The translations under genes were made by a program, and so were the position numbers. Source: Oxalobacteraceae bacterium (GTDB lineage: Bacteria > Pseudomonadota > Gammaproteobacteria > Burkholderiales > Burkholderiaceae_D). Taken from it: DNA of 64,000 nucleotides. Positions 8,117-18,120 of this stretch are shown piece by piece. The notes beneath the pieces were generated by a model that saw nothing but the letters and a program-made list of their open reading frames with translations, had not been told where the DNA came from and did not search any database. Every line of letters starts with the position of its first letter. Positions within the stretch are counted from its first letter, which is position 1. The stretch is taken from the NCBI GenBank assembly GCA_010024875.1, contig RGFZ01000004.1:18618-82617 (forward strand), read 5' to 3'.

Positions 8117-9736
8117 ATGAATTTTGATGTCGCCATCGTCGGCAGCGGCCTGGCAGGCCTGTCAGTTGCCCTTCATCTCGCAGACCGCCGCAAGGTGGCC
8201 GTGATCTCCAAACGCTCGCTGCGCGATGGCGCCAGCGACTGGGCCCAGGGCGGCATTGCCGCCGTGCTCGACGCGGCGGATAGCCATGAGCAGCATGTGA
8301 CCGACACGCTAGTGGCCGGCGCCGGGCTGTGCGACGAAAGCGCGACCCGCTTCATCGTCAGTCAAGGCCGTGAGGCCATTGAATGGCTTGTCGCTCAGGG
8401 CGTTCCCTTCACCCGCGACGAGCAGGCCGCGCTGGGACTTCATCTGACCCGAGAAGGCGGCCACAGCCAGCGCCGCATCATCCATGCGGCCGATGCTACT
8501 GGCCATGCGGTACAGGTAACACTCGAGCAGAGAGTGCGCGAGCATCCGAACATTACGCTGCTCGAACATCACTACGCCATTGATCTGATTACCTCGGACA
8601 AGCTAGGCCTGCCCAACGGCGCTGACCGCTGCCTCGGCTTGTACGTGCAAGACGTACATAACGGCGAGGTGCTCACGATCTCGGCGCCGCAGACCGTACT
8701 GGCGACCGGTGGCGCGGGCAAGGTGTATCTGTACACGACCAATCCCGACACTGCCACTGGTGATGGCATCGCGATGGCCTGGCGTGCCGGCTGCCGGGTG
8801 TCGAACATGGAGTTCATCCAATTCCACCCGACCTGCCTGTATCACCCTTATGCCAAATCCTTTCTGATCACCGAGGCGGTGCGCGGCGAAGGCGGCGTGC
8901 TCAAACTGCCGGCATCGGCGGGTGCCGCTGCGGGTCAGCGCTTCATGCCTGCGCATGATGCGCGCGCCGAGCTCGCGCCGCGTGATGTCGTGGCGCGCGC
9001 CATTGACTTCGAGATGAAAAAACGTGGCCTGGATTATGTCGATCTCGACATCAGTCATCAGCCACCGGAATTCTTGAAAGAGCACTTTCCAACGATCTAC
9101 GCGCGCTGTCTCGAACTCGGCATTGATATCACGCAGCAGCCGATACCCATCGTTCCGGCAACACACTACACCTGCGGCGGCATTGTCACTGATCTCTACG
9201 GACGCACCGATCTGCATGGTTTGTATGCGGTGGGCGAGACCGCCTGCACCGGGTTGCACGGCGCGAACCGACTCGCCAGCAATTCGCTGCTGGAGTGCGT
9301 GGTACTGGGTCGTGCAGCGGCCATGGATATCGAAAAGCAATCGGTTGCCCAGCATACCGTCCTGCCGGCATGGGACGAGAGCCGCGTGACGGATGCGGAT
9401 GAGGAAGTCGTCATCACGCAAAACTGGGACGAGCTTCGCCGCTTCATGTGGAATTTTGTCGGCATCGTGCGTACCACCAAGCGACTGGAGCGCGCTCAGC
9501 ACCGTATCGCGCTGCTCAAAGAAGAAATCGACGAGTACTACGCGAACTTCCGCATCACCCGCGATTTGCTGGAGCTGCGCAATCTGGTGGAAGTAGCCTC
9601 TCTGATCGTTGGCAGCGCACTATCGCGCCGAGAAAGCCGTGGTCTGCATTACAGTCTTGATTTCCCCGAGACCTTGCCCAAGGCACTGCCGACGGTACTG
9701 AATCCGCTGAAAAAAATCTTGCCGCACAAGCGATAA
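8117..9736 (+). CDS. nadB: L-aspartate oxidase
   Basis: 539 residues from ATG 8117. The frame opens 20 codons earlier, but [20 protein letters not shown] aligns exactly with the family N-terminus. NadB oxidises L-aspartate to iminoaspartate with FAD, the first step of de novo NAD synthesis, and passes it to NadA. Visible features are the FAD-binding GSGLAGLS (9-16), [13 protein letters not shown], the substrate-site MEFIQFHPT and the C-terminal-side [13 protein letters not shown]. It converges on nadC with only three bases between stop codons. So although nadA, nadB and nadC adjoin, nadB is expressed from the opposite strand. Confidence 0.97.
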   Translation: MNFDVAIVGSGLAGLSVALHLADRRKVAVISKRSLRDGASDWAQGGIAAVLDAADSHEQHVTDTLVAGAGLCDESATRFIVSQGREAIEWLVAQGVPFTRDEQAALGLHLTREGGHSQRRIIHAADATGHAVQVTLEQRVREHPNITLLEHHYAIDLITSDKLGLPNGADRCLGLYVQDVHNGEVLTISAPQTVLATGGAGKVYLYTTNPDTATGDGIAMAWRAGCRVSNMEFIQFHPTCLYHPYAKSFLITEAVRGEGGVLKLPASAGAAAGQRFMPAHDARAELAPRDVVARAIDFEMKKRGLDYVDLDISHQPPEFLKEHFPTIYARCLELGIDITQQPIPIVPATHYTCGGIVTDLYGRTDLHGLYAVGETACTGLHGANRLASNSLLECVVLGRAAAMDIEKQSVAQHTVLPAWDESRVTDADEEVVITQNWDELRRFMWNFVGIVRTTKRLERAQHRIALLKEEIDEYYANFRITRDLLELRNLVEVASLIVGSALSRRESRGLHYSLDFPETLPKALPTVLNPLKKILPHKR

Positions 9737-9739
9737 AAC

Positions 9740-10606
9740 TCAGGCTTGCACGCGCAGCGAAAAATCGATTGCGCGCACATCCTTGGTTAGGCTGCCAATT
9801 GAAATACGATCCACGCCCGTCTCGGCGATGGCTCTGACCGTACCGCGATTCACACCACCCGAGGCTTCCAGAATGGCACGCCCTGCCGTGAGGCGAACTG
9901 CCTCGCGCATCTGCTCTGTGCTGAAGTTATCGAGCAAGATGGACTCGGCACCTGCCAGCAATGCCTGCTGCAGCTCATCAAGATTTTCCACTTCGATCTG
10001 AATGCTGACACCCGCATTCAGCGCGCGTGCCGCTGTGATTGCGGCCGGGATGCTGCCAGCAGCAGCAATATGATTTTCTTTGATCAGGATACCGTCGTAC
10101 AAGGCCAGCCGCTGGTTCTTGCCACCGCCGACACGCACCGCATATTTCTGCGCAAGCCGCAAGCCAGGCAAGGTCTTGCGAGTATCGAGTATCGCGGCAT
10201 GCGTGCCATCGATCAGCTGCACGTAATCGCGCGTCGCGGTGGCGACTGCGGATAGCAATTGCAGGAAGTTCAGCGCCGCACGTTCGGCCGTCATCAGCGA
10301 GCGCGCCGGGCCGTGAATACGGCAGACCTCGGCCTGCACAGGCATGGTGTCTCCTTCGGCAAAATGCCATTCGATGTGCAGGTGCGGATCTATTTGCACC
10401 ATCACGCCTTCGAACCAAGGCGCGCCGCATAGCACCGCCGGTTCGCGCACGATCACGTTTGCCGTGACCTCCGTCGTGCCCGGCACCAGCAGCGCGGTCC
10501 AGTCGCCGCTGCCGATATCTTCAGCGAGCGCGGCTCGGATGTTGGATTCAAACGCCAGCGTCAGCGCCTCGTCAAAGGGCGCATAAGGGTTCTTCAGTGT
10601 GCTCAT
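9740..10606 (-). CDS. nadC: Nicotinate-nucleotide pyrophosphorylase (carboxylating), quinolinate phosphoribosyltransferase
   Basis: 288 residues from ATG 10606, within a frame that opens at 10810. The longer start would overlap nadA heavily and lacks similarity. NadC condenses quinolinate with PRPP, releasing CO2 and giving nicotinate mononucleotide. Motifs include EDIGSGDWT near the N-terminus, [57 protein letters not shown] and the C-terminal [20 protein letters not shown] phosphate site. The start overlaps the nadA stop as ATGA, so NadA and NadC are translationally coupled. Confidence 0.97.
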   Translation of the reverse strand: MSTLKNPYAPFDEALTLAFESNIRAALAEDIGSGDWTALLVPGTTEVTANVIVREPAVLCGAPWFEGVMVQIDPHLHIEWHFAEGDTMPVQAEVCRIHGPARSLMTAERAALNFLQLLSAVATATRDYVQLIDGTHAAILDTRKTLPGLRLAQKYAVRVGGGKNQRLALYDGILIKENHIAAAGSIPAAITAARALNAGVSIQIEVENLDELQQALLAGAESILLDNFSTEQMREAVRLTAGRAILEASGGVNRGTVRAIAETGVDRISIGSLTKDVRAIDFSLRVQA

Positions 10607-11730
10607 GCCGGGCCGATGCCGGAGAACAACGTCTGCTCTGCAGCCAGATCGGAGGAAGGACGAATATTCGCCTTTTTTGCGGCGGCGAAATCCAGCATGC
10701 GATTGATACAAGTAACCGCCTTCTCGCGTACCGTTGGGTCCACCTCGATACGGTTGCTGCCGCTCTCGAGCACTTCGGCGAGATTCTGCAAACCGTTCAT
10801 TGCCATCCACGGACAGTGCGCGCAGCTCTTGCAGGTCGCACTATTGCCTGCCGTCGGGGCTTCAATGAACACCTTGCCGGGCGCGGCCATACGCATCTTG
10901 TGCAAGATGCCATTGTCGGTCGCGACAATGAATTCCTCGGCGTCCAGCGTGGCCGCTGCGGCGATCAACTGAGAGGTCGAGCCGACGACATCGGCCTGCG
11001 CAACGACCGATTCGGGGGACTCGGGGTGAACCAGAACTTTCGCACCGGGATGGTCCTTCTTCAGAAGATCCAGCTCGATCCCTTTGAACTCGTCATGCAC
11101 CAAGCAGGAACCCTGCCAGAGCAGCATGTCGGCACCGGTCTGCTTTTGGATATAACTGCCCAGATGACGATCCGGCGCCCAAAGGATTTTTTTTCCTTGG
11201 GCATGCAGATGGGCGACGATATCCAGGCCAATGGATGAGGTCACCATCCAGTCGGCGCGCGCCTTCACCGCAGCGCTGGTATTGGCATAGACCACCACCG
11301 TGCGATCAGGATGTGCATCGCAGAAGGCGGAAAACTCGTCGGCGGGGCAACCCAGATCCAGTGAACAAGTCGCATCGAGATCAGGCATCAGCACGGTTTT
11401 TTCAGGAGACAGTATCTTCGCGGTCTCACCCATGAAGCGCACACCGGCCACCACCAGTGTCTTCGCCGGATGATCGCGGCCAAAGCGCGCCATCTCCAGC
11501 GAATCGGATACGCAACCGCCGGTCTCTTCTGCCAGATCTTGCAAGTCGGCGTCCACGTAGTAATGCGCGACCAGCACGGCTTCTTTTTCTTTCAACAGCC
11601 GACGAATCTTGTCTTTCAGCTGCGCTCGGTTTTGTGGCGTCAACGACTCAGGCACACGCGCCCATGCCGAGGCGACGCAGCTAGCACCCTCGCCCGAGGG
11701 CCGCTCGAACTCAACCGTCTTGATTTCCAT
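10603..11730 (-). CDS. nadA: Quinolinate synthase A
   Basis: 375 residues. This 4Fe-4S enzyme condenses iminoaspartate with dihydroxyacetone phosphate to quinolinate. Three cysteine sites are visible: [22 protein letters not shown] and [10 protein letters not shown], which contain the cluster ligands of the E. coli-type enzyme. The substrate segments [15 protein letters not shown] and [17 protein letters not shown] are intact. GGAG precedes ATG 11730 by 7 bases. It follows ybiT on the same strand after 29 bases, so it may share that transcript, and it is coupled to nadC downstream. Confidence 0.97.
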   Translation of the reverse strand: MEIKTVEFERPSGEGASCVASAWARVPESLTPQNRAQLKDKIRRLLKEKEAVLVAHYYVDADLQDLAEETGGCVSDSLEMARFGRDHPAKTLVVAGVRFMGETAKILSPEKTVLMPDLDATCSLDLGCPADEFSAFCDAHPDRTVVVYANTSAAVKARADWMVTSSIGLDIVAHLHAQGKKILWAPDRHLGSYIQKQTGADMLLWQGSCLVHDEFKGIELDLLKKDHPGAKVLVHPESPESVVAQADVVGSTSQLIAAAATLDAEEFIVATDNGILHKMRMAAPGKVFIEAPTAGNSATCKSCAHCPWMAMNGLQNLAEVLESGSNRIEVDPTVREKAVTCINRMLDFAAAKKANIRPSSDLAAEQTLFSGIGPA

Positions 11731-11759
11731 TCATGATCTCCACAGATAGAGCACGTGCT

Positions 11760-13358
11760 TTATTGAATGCCTTGTGATGCCAGATAGTCATCATAGCTGC
11801 CCTTGAAGTCGATAATCTCGCCATTGCGGATCTCCAGAATTCGCGTGGCCAGCGACGACACGAACTCACGGTCATGCGACACGAATATCAGGGTGCCTGC
11901 GTATTTTTCCAGAGCGATGTTCAGAGATTCGATGGATTCCATATCCATATGGTTCGTCGGCTCATCCATCAGCAGCACATTGTGACGACCCAGCATCAGC
12001 TTGCCATACATCATGCGGCCCTTCTCGCCACCAGAGAGCACTTTGACCGACTTCTTTACCTCGTCGCCCGAGAACAACAGTCTGCCAAGGATGGAGCGCA
12101 CTGCCTGATCGTCATCACCCTCCTGGGTCCAGTAGCCCATCCAGTCGGTCAGACTTTTGTCTTGCGCAAACTCCTCTGTCGGATCCTGCGGCATATAGCC
12201 GACGTTCGCGTTTTCCGCCCATTTGACCGTGCCTTTGTCTGCAGTCAGTCCGCAGACCTCACCACCCAGGCAACGCAGCAACGTGGTCTTGCCCGCGCCG
12301 TTCTCGCCGATGATCGCGATTTTCTCACCCGCCTCCACCGCGATACTGAAATTCTTGAATAAGGTGTGGTCATAGGCTTTCGACAAGCCCTGTGCCTCGA
12401 CCGCCAGACGATGCAGCTTTTTCTCACCCTCGAAACGGATGAAAGGATTCTGCCGCGACGAGGGCTTCACATCGTCGATCTTGATCTTGTCGATCTGTCT
12501 CGCGCGCGAAGTGGCCTGACGTGCCTTGGACTTGTTCGCCGAGAAGCGGCGCACGAAATCCTGCAGCTCGGCGATCTTTTCCTTGGCCTTCGCATTCGCC
12601 GCCAGCTGCTGCGTACGAGCCTGCGCTGAGGCCAGCATGTAATCGTCATAGTTACCGGGATAGATCTTCAGCGTGCCGTAATCCATGTCAGCCATGTGCG
12701 TGCAGACTTGATTCAGAAAGTGTCGGTCATGCGAGATGATGATCATCGTCGAATCACGTTCATTGAGCACGTCTTCCAGCCAACGAATCGTATTGATATC
12801 GAGATTGTTGGTCGGCTCGTCAAGCAGCAGGATGTCCGGGTTGGAGAACAGCGCCTGCGCCAGAAGCACACGTAATTTCCAGCCGGGCGCGACCGCGCTC
12901 ATCGGTCCCTGATGCTGCTCGGTCGGAATGCCTACGCCAGAGAGCAACTCACCTGCGCGCGCCTCGGCGGTGTAGCCGTCATACTCGGCGAACTTGGCCT
13001 CCAGCTCGGCCGCCTTCATGTAATCATCGTCGGTGGCCTCGGGGTTGGCGTAGATCGCGTCGCGCTCGGTCATCGCCGCCCACATCTCGATATGGCCCAT
13101 CATCACCACATCCAGCACGCGCATATCCTCATAGGCAAACTGATCCTGGCGCAGCTTGCCGAGCCGCTCATTCACATCAAGGCTGACATTGCCTGCGCTC
13201 GGTTCGAGATCGCTTCCGAGAATTTTCATGAAGGTCGACTTGCCGCAGCCGTTAGCGCCGATCAGACCGTAGCGATTACCGTCGCCAAACTTGACCGAGA
13301 TGTTTTCAAACAGCGGCCGGGCGCCGAACTGCATCGTGATGTTTGCGGTGGAAAGCAA
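11760..13358 (-). CDS. ybiT: ABC-F family ATPase YbiT
   Basis: 532 residues with two ABC domains and no membrane segments. ABC-F proteins act on the ribosome. Walker A motifs are GANGCGKST and GENGAGKTT. The signature and Walker B regions are [13 protein letters not shown] and [13 protein letters not shown], and the second LSGG signature is clear as VLSGGEKGR. The start [12 protein letters not shown] aligns with YbiT and uses TTG at 13358, with AGG 7 bases upstream. The linker between the domains holds the [16 protein letters not shown] basic helix. E. coli YbiT's exact ribosomal role is not settled. nadA follows on the same strand. Confidence 0.93.
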   Translation of the reverse strand: MLSTANITMQFGARPLFENISVKFGDGNRYGLIGANGCGKSTFMKILGSDLEPSAGNVSLDVNERLGKLRQDQFAYEDMRVLDVVMMGHIEMWAAMTERDAIYANPEATDDDYMKAAELEAKFAEYDGYTAEARAGELLSGVGIPTEQHQGPMSAVAPGWKLRVLLAQALFSNPDILLLDEPTNNLDINTIRWLEDVLNERDSTMIIISHDRHFLNQVCTHMADMDYGTLKIYPGNYDDYMLASAQARTQQLAANAKAKEKIAELQDFVRRFSANKSKARQATSRARQIDKIKIDDVKPSSRQNPFIRFEGEKKLHRLAVEAQGLSKAYDHTLFKNFSIAVEAGEKIAIIGENGAGKTTLLRCLGGEVCGLTADKGTVKWAENANVGYMPQDPTEEFAQDKSLTDWMGYWTQEGDDDQAVRSILGRLLFSGDEVKKSVKVLSGGEKGRMMYGKLMLGRHNVLLMDEPTNHMDMESIESLNIALEKYAGTLIFVSHDREFVSSLATRILEIRNGEIIDFKGSYDDYLASQGIQ

Positions 13359-13460
13359 GGAATAACCTGAAAAGACGAGATTGGGTCAAAGGGGTCGGCA
13401 GCGCTGTTTGGCTGCCAAGATTAGCGGCCACTGCCCAACGAAAAGAGCAGAAGTTTAACA

Positions 13461-13487
13461 TTCGCCGGCCTGCGCCGGGATGACGCG
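13461..13487. repeat. Intergenic inverted repeat, GCGCAGGCCGG type, copy 1
   Basis: The minus-strand reading CGTCATCCCGGCGCAGGCCG resembles the widespread proteobacterial small intergenic repeats (for example the Neisseria dRS3 type, a spaced ATTCCC/GGGAAT palindrome). A second related copy is at 57116. The two share an identical 11-base core. This 153-base gap upstream of ybiT holds nothing else I recognise. Confidence 0.55.
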
Positions 13488-13511
13488 TGATGGGAGTACA
13501 AGGTTAGTTAG

Positions 13512-14405
13512 CTAGCGAGACAAATGCAAACTGAATCCGGCGGCATCCGCCTCCAGCCGGCAGTGCCCGCCCACCGGCAGGCTCAGCTTGTCACGAACAT
13601 GACCGAAGGGCAGCCCGGTCAGCACCGGCAACCCGAGACGGTCGCGTAGATAATCGACCATTGCGGCAAAGTCGTAGCCATTGTCATAGTCGCTCAGCCG
13701 GTAGCCAGAAAAATCGCCGAGCAGAACCGCACGCTGATGGCTCAGCACACCGGCATGCATCAGTTGCAGCAGCATGCGCTCGACCCGATAGGGATGCTCA
13801 TTGATGTCTTCCACGAACAGAATGCCGCCATCGACCTCCGGCATCCAGCGCGTGCCCACAAGATGAGAGAGCATCGCCAGATTGCCGCCCCATAGCGCAC
13901 CCTCGACAGTCACTACCGGATTTGCTGAGGCATTGACGCGCACGCTGAACGAAGGCGCTGACACCGCCTGCCAGAAATGCGCGTGTGTGAATTCGCTGGG
14001 ATCTTCGCGAGAGAAATCATCGCAGATCATCGGACCAGCAAGGCTTGTGGCCCCGTGTGCCAGCAAGCCCATCTGAAGCACGGTGAAGTCGCTGTGGCCG
14101 ACAAACAATTTGCCGCTGTTTGCCAGTAGCGAAAAATCAATCTCTGGCAGAAGCCGAGAAAGACCATAACCACCGCGCACTGCGATCACGATCTCGGCAT
14201 CGGGATGGGCAGCTGCGGCATGAAGCTGAGCCACACGCTCTGCGTCGCTGGCCGCAAAGCGCTGATAACGCGAGGCGCCGGTAGACAAATCATGTACGGT
14301 ATGCCCCTGCTCGCGCAGGCGCTGCAGTCCACGCAGGTACGCTGCCTCATCCGGCGCATAACCGCTGGGCGCGACAATCGCTATATGGTGTGGCTGGGGC
14401 GTCAT
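13512..14405 (-). CDS. ldcA: Muramoyltetrapeptide L,D-carboxypeptidase (peptidase S66)
   Basis: 297 residues from ATG 14405. The upstream 26 codons of the open frame lack similarity and overlap tadA. The enzyme trims the terminal D-alanine from cytoplasmic muropeptides during cell-wall recycling. The serine protease-like triad can be placed: Ser in LFVGHSDFTVL, Glu in LFVEDINEHPYR and His in LPFGHVRDKLS. The N-terminal IAIVAPSGYAPDEA and the AVRGGYGLSRLLP segment are typical of S66. tadA ends 14 bases upstream on the same strand, so the two are likely co-transcribed. Confidence 0.92.
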   Translation of the reverse strand: MTPQPHHIAIVAPSGYAPDEAAYLRGLQRLREQGHTVHDLSTGASRYQRFAASDAERVAQLHAAAAHPDAEIVIAVRGGYGLSRLLPEIDFSLLANSGKLFVGHSDFTVLQMGLLAHGATSLAGPMICDDFSREDPSEFTHAHFWQAVSAPSFSVRVNASANPVVTVEGALWGGNLAMLSHLVGTRWMPEVDGGILFVEDINEHPYRVERMLLQLMHAGVLSHQRAVLLGDFSGYRLSDYDNGYDFAAMVDYLRDRLGLPVLTGLPFGHVRDKLSLPVGGHCRLEADAAGFSLHLSR

Positions 14406-14419
14406 GGTCGCGGTCCTGT

Positions 14420-15333
<914 letters not shown>

Positions 15334-15355
15334 CGGGTCATCATTGAAATACTGG

Positions 15356-15985
15356 TCAGGGTATCTGCAAGAGCTTATGCGTCTGCAAAGAAAGCCGCCA
15401 TTGGGGATGCGCCTTGCACGTGTCGATCGCAAGGCGCGTATGTTTTTCTTTGTCCGGTCCGTCCATTGGCTGCAGGAAAAAATGGCGGAAATTCAGCGCA
15501 GCCAGCGCGTCGAGGTCTTGCGCTGCCTGGGGTATCACGACCTTGATCTCGTCCCCTTCATGTACTACCAGTGGGGCGCCCTGCTTGGGGCTAACGCAGA
15601 CCCAGTCAACGCCGATCGGCACTGGCAGCGTGCCATTGGTTTCTATCGCCACTTCGAAGCCCTGCGCATGCATCGCCGCAGTCAGTGCCTCATCGAGTTG
15701 CAAGAGCGGCTCGCCACCAGTGAAGACTACATAGCGACGTGCTTGGTCCGCTGGCCACTGCGAGGCGATCGTGTCTGCGAGCGACTCGGCACTGGCATAT
15801 TTCGCACCCAGCACGCCATCCGTGCCGACGAAATCCGTGTCGCAGAAACGGCAGATCGCGGCCGACCTGTCTTGTTCGCGACCAGACCACAGGTTGCAGC
15901 CGGCAAAGCGACAGAACACCGCTGGCCGCCCGGCATGCGCGCCTTCGCCTTGAAGCGTGTAGAAAATTTCCTTGACGCTGTACAC
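15356..15985 (-). CDS. queE: 7-carboxy-7-deazaguanine synthase
   Basis: 209 residues, radical SAM enzyme. It rearranges 6-carboxytetrahydropterin to 7-carboxy-7-deazaguanine. The cluster cysteines are C30, C45 and C48, giving the QueE-specific C-x14-C-x2-C spacing instead of C-x3-C-x2-C. YTLQGEGAHAGRPAVFCRF at the N-terminus and VFTGGEPLLQ are diagnostic. Translation starts at GTG 15985, with GGAG 8 bases upstream. It heads the queE-queD-tadA-ldcA run. The sensor kinase gene ends 66 bases upstream, so an own promoter in that gap is possible. Confidence 0.95.
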   Translation of the reverse strand: MYSVKEIFYTLQGEGAHAGRPAVFCRFAGCNLWSGREQDRSAAICRFCDTDFVGTDGVLGAKYASAESLADTIASQWPADQARRYVVFTGGEPLLQLDEALTAAMHAQGFEVAIETNGTLPVPIGVDWVCVSPKQGAPLVVHEGDEIKVVIPQAAQDLDALAALNFRHFFLQPMDGPDKEKHTRLAIDTCKAHPQWRLSLQTHKLLQIP

Positions 15986-16051
15986 CAGCGAGGCTCCGCG
16001 GAAAACCCAAAACGGGGATTATCCAACAAATTCGACGGATACCTGATCAGC

Positions 16052-17410
16052 TCAAGCTTCCACCCTCGGGAATCGCACGATAAACACGGTTCCTCGGCCG
16101 TGGGAACCCGAGCGTACCTCGATAGCGGCGTCATGGTCTTTGGCGATATCACGCACGATGGCAAGCCCCAGCCCGCTGCCGGGCTGTGATTTGTCCAGAC
16201 GATAGAACCGGCTGAAGATCTTGTCCTTTTCTGATTCCGGAATGCCGGGGCCGTCATCTTCGATTTTCAGCACCCCATGGCCGTCGATCTGGGAACAGCT
16301 CACGGTCACCGAGCTCCCTTGTGGTGAGTAGCGGACAGCGTTGTCGATCAGATTGTCGACCATGTCACGCAGTAGAAAGCGGTCGCCCTTGACGAAGGTC
16401 GGCTGAAGATGAAAACCAATGTCGATACTTTTCTTTTGGGCCTCTTCCACGAAATGCTGTACCGACTCGGACACCAGCTGATCGAGCGACAAGCGCTCAA
16501 GACGCTCGCGCTCGAAACCTCCGGGCTCGGATCGCGCCAGCACCAGCAGCTGATTCGCTTGGCGAACCATGCGCTCGGTCGAGGCCATCATCAGCGATAC
16601 TGAGCCAGCGGTATCGGGATCATTCTTGTTCTGCGCCTGTAACCACTCCAGTTGCGCCTTGAAACCGGCCAGCGGCGTGCGTAGCTGGTGCGCCACATTG
16701 GCCAGAAAATCCTGCTTCGCCCGAGCACTACTCTGCACGCGGGAGAGCAAGTCATTGATCGCGCGTATGAATGGCACTAGCTCGACCGGCGCGTTGGCGA
16801 TCTGCAGCGCGGAAAGATCATCCGACTTGCGGCTTTCAAGATTCTCCTGCATCTCACGCAGCGGCAGCAGACCCCGGTTCAGTGCCATCCAGATTACGGC
16901 CGGGATCAAAACCACCAGCAACAGCTCAAGCAAAACAAGCGACAGCAGTATGCGCAGCTTGAACTGGAAGCGCTTCACCCGCGTCTCGGCGACGCCGATC
17001 AGCACCGTCTCTCCGCCGACCCGCGTTCGCAGCGAGATCACGCGCACGTCCTGGTCGCGCATCTCGGACAAATAAGCTTCCCAGGTGTTGTCGCGCGCAG
17101 GGACGCGCAATCGGGGAAAGTCGCGGTCACCAGCAATGGTCCTACCCTCGATATTTCGTACCACGAGATAGGTCTGGTCAAAGTGATCAACACGCAGCAC
17201 CTGCTCGGCCTGCTGGGACAGCCGCAGCTCGACAGAGTCTCCGGTGTCCTGCACGTGCGGTACCAGTGCCCAGGCGGCATCGGCAAGACTCTGATCGAAG
17301 GCCGTTTGGGCGGGGATCCATGCGAGCCAGTACACCGCTGCGGCCCCGGCGAGATTGACGGCAACCAGCGGCACCACCAGCCATTTGAGCAGCTTGACCC
17401 TGAGGCTCAT
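16052..17410 (-). CDS. Sensor histidine kinase of the metal-efflux locus
   Basis: 452 residues from ATG 17410, chosen over the longer frame opening at 17569 because that would run into the regulator gene. Membrane segments are at 11-31 and about 153-177, bounding a periplasmic sensor domain of roughly 120 residues. The H-box ANVAHQLRTPLAGF puts the phosphoacceptor at H241. DNLIDNAVRYSP is the N-box, EDDGPGIP is G1 and GSGLGLAI is G2. Overall it resembles the TctE/QseC group. The gene follows its response regulator by 10 bases and ends the five-gene efflux operon, so metal or membrane-stress sensing is a contextual inference. Confidence 0.9.
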   Translation of the reverse strand: MSLRVKLLKWLVVPLVAVNLAGAAAVYWLAWIPAQTAFDQSLADAAWALVPHVQDTGDSVELRLSQQAEQVLRVDHFDQTYLVVRNIEGRTIAGDRDFPRLRVPARDNTWEAYLSEMRDQDVRVISLRTRVGGETVLIGVAETRVKRFQFKLRILLSLVLLELLLVVLIPAVIWMALNRGLLPLREMQENLESRKSDDLSALQIANAPVELVPFIRAINDLLSRVQSSARAKQDFLANVAHQLRTPLAGFKAQLEWLQAQNKNDPDTAGSVSLMMASTERMVRQANQLLVLARSEPGGFERERLERLSLDQLVSESVQHFVEEAQKKSIDIGFHLQPTFVKGDRFLLRDMVDNLIDNAVRYSPQGSSVTVSCSQIDGHGVLKIEDDGPGIPESEKDKIFSRFYRLDKSQPGSGLGLAIVRDIAKDHDAAIEVRSGSHGRGTVFIVRFPRVEA

Positions 17411-17420
17411 CGGTGCGGGG

Positions 17421-18107
17421 TCAGTGGGACGTCGGTTCGAGCATGTAACCAAAACCACGGATGGTCTTGATCGCGATGCCGGCCTGCGCGATCTTGGCGC
17501 GTATGCGCGAGACATAGACCTCGACCGCATTGAGCGTGACTTCTTCGCCCCACGGCAGAATGGCGTCAATGATCTGCTGCTTGGACACCACCCGCGACGC
17601 GTGCTGCATCAGATATTCCAGCACAGCCCATTCACGGGCGGACAGTTCGATGGTCTGACCATCCACGGTAGCGCGGCGCGCGAATGGATCAAGCTGCAAG
17701 CCGCCGAGCCGGAGTTCCGCAGGACGCGGATTGCTGCGACGGACCAGTGCCTTCAGGCGCGCGACCAGCTCCGGCGCGGCAAATGGCTTGACCAGATAAT
17801 CATCGGCACCGGTCTCCAGCCCGCGCACACGGTCCTGCACATCATCGCGTGCGGTCAAGAGCAGCACGGGCAGGCTGCTGCCGCGCGCTCTCAGCCGGCG
17901 TACGACTTCGAACCCGTCAATGCCCGGCAATCCGATGTCCAGCACCGCGACCGACACTTCGCGGGACTGCAGTGCACGGTCTGCATCATCGCCATTGTGG
18001 ACGACATCGACCACCATGCCATGCCCCCTGAGTATCCGGGCAACGCCATCGGCGAGCACCATGTCATCTTCTACCAGCAATACGTGCATGTTTTGCTCAA
18101 TCTTCAT
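17421..18107 (-). CDS. OmpR-family response regulator
   Basis: 228 residues. The receiver domain (about 7-120) has acidic D14/D15, phosphoacceptor D57 in VAVLDIGLPG and the GADDYLVKPF lysine. A winged-helix DNA-binding domain follows (LSAREWAVLEYLMQH to IKTIRGFGYML). AAGGA sits 7 bases before ATG 18107. Met7 is an alternative start. It lies 13 bases downstream of the RND pump gene and 10 upstream of the kinase gene. That order suggests an autoregulated pump plus sensor unit, and the palindrome at 23799 is a candidate target. Confidence 0.92.
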   Translation of the reverse strand: MKIEQNMHVLLVEDDMVLADGVARILRGHGMVVDVVHNGDDADRALQSREVSVAVLDIGLPGIDGFEVVRRLRARGSSLPVLLLTARDDVQDRVRGLETGADDYLVKPFAAPELVARLKALVRRSNPRPAELRLGGLQLDPFARRATVDGQTIELSAREWAVLEYLMQHASRVVSKQQIIDAILPWGEEVTLNAVEVYVSRIRAKIAQAGIAIKTIRGFGYMLEPTSH

Positions 18108-18120
18108 AACGAGTCCTTCG

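Noticed and set aside
8603..9502. Minus-strand open frame of 299 codons opposite nadB
   Set aside because: Antisense shadow of nadB; no domain and no start signals.
15986..16051. preQ1 riboswitch upstream of queE
   Set aside because: The short gap lacks the C-rich loop and A-rich tail of known preQ1 aptamers, and the kinase gene ends right beside it.
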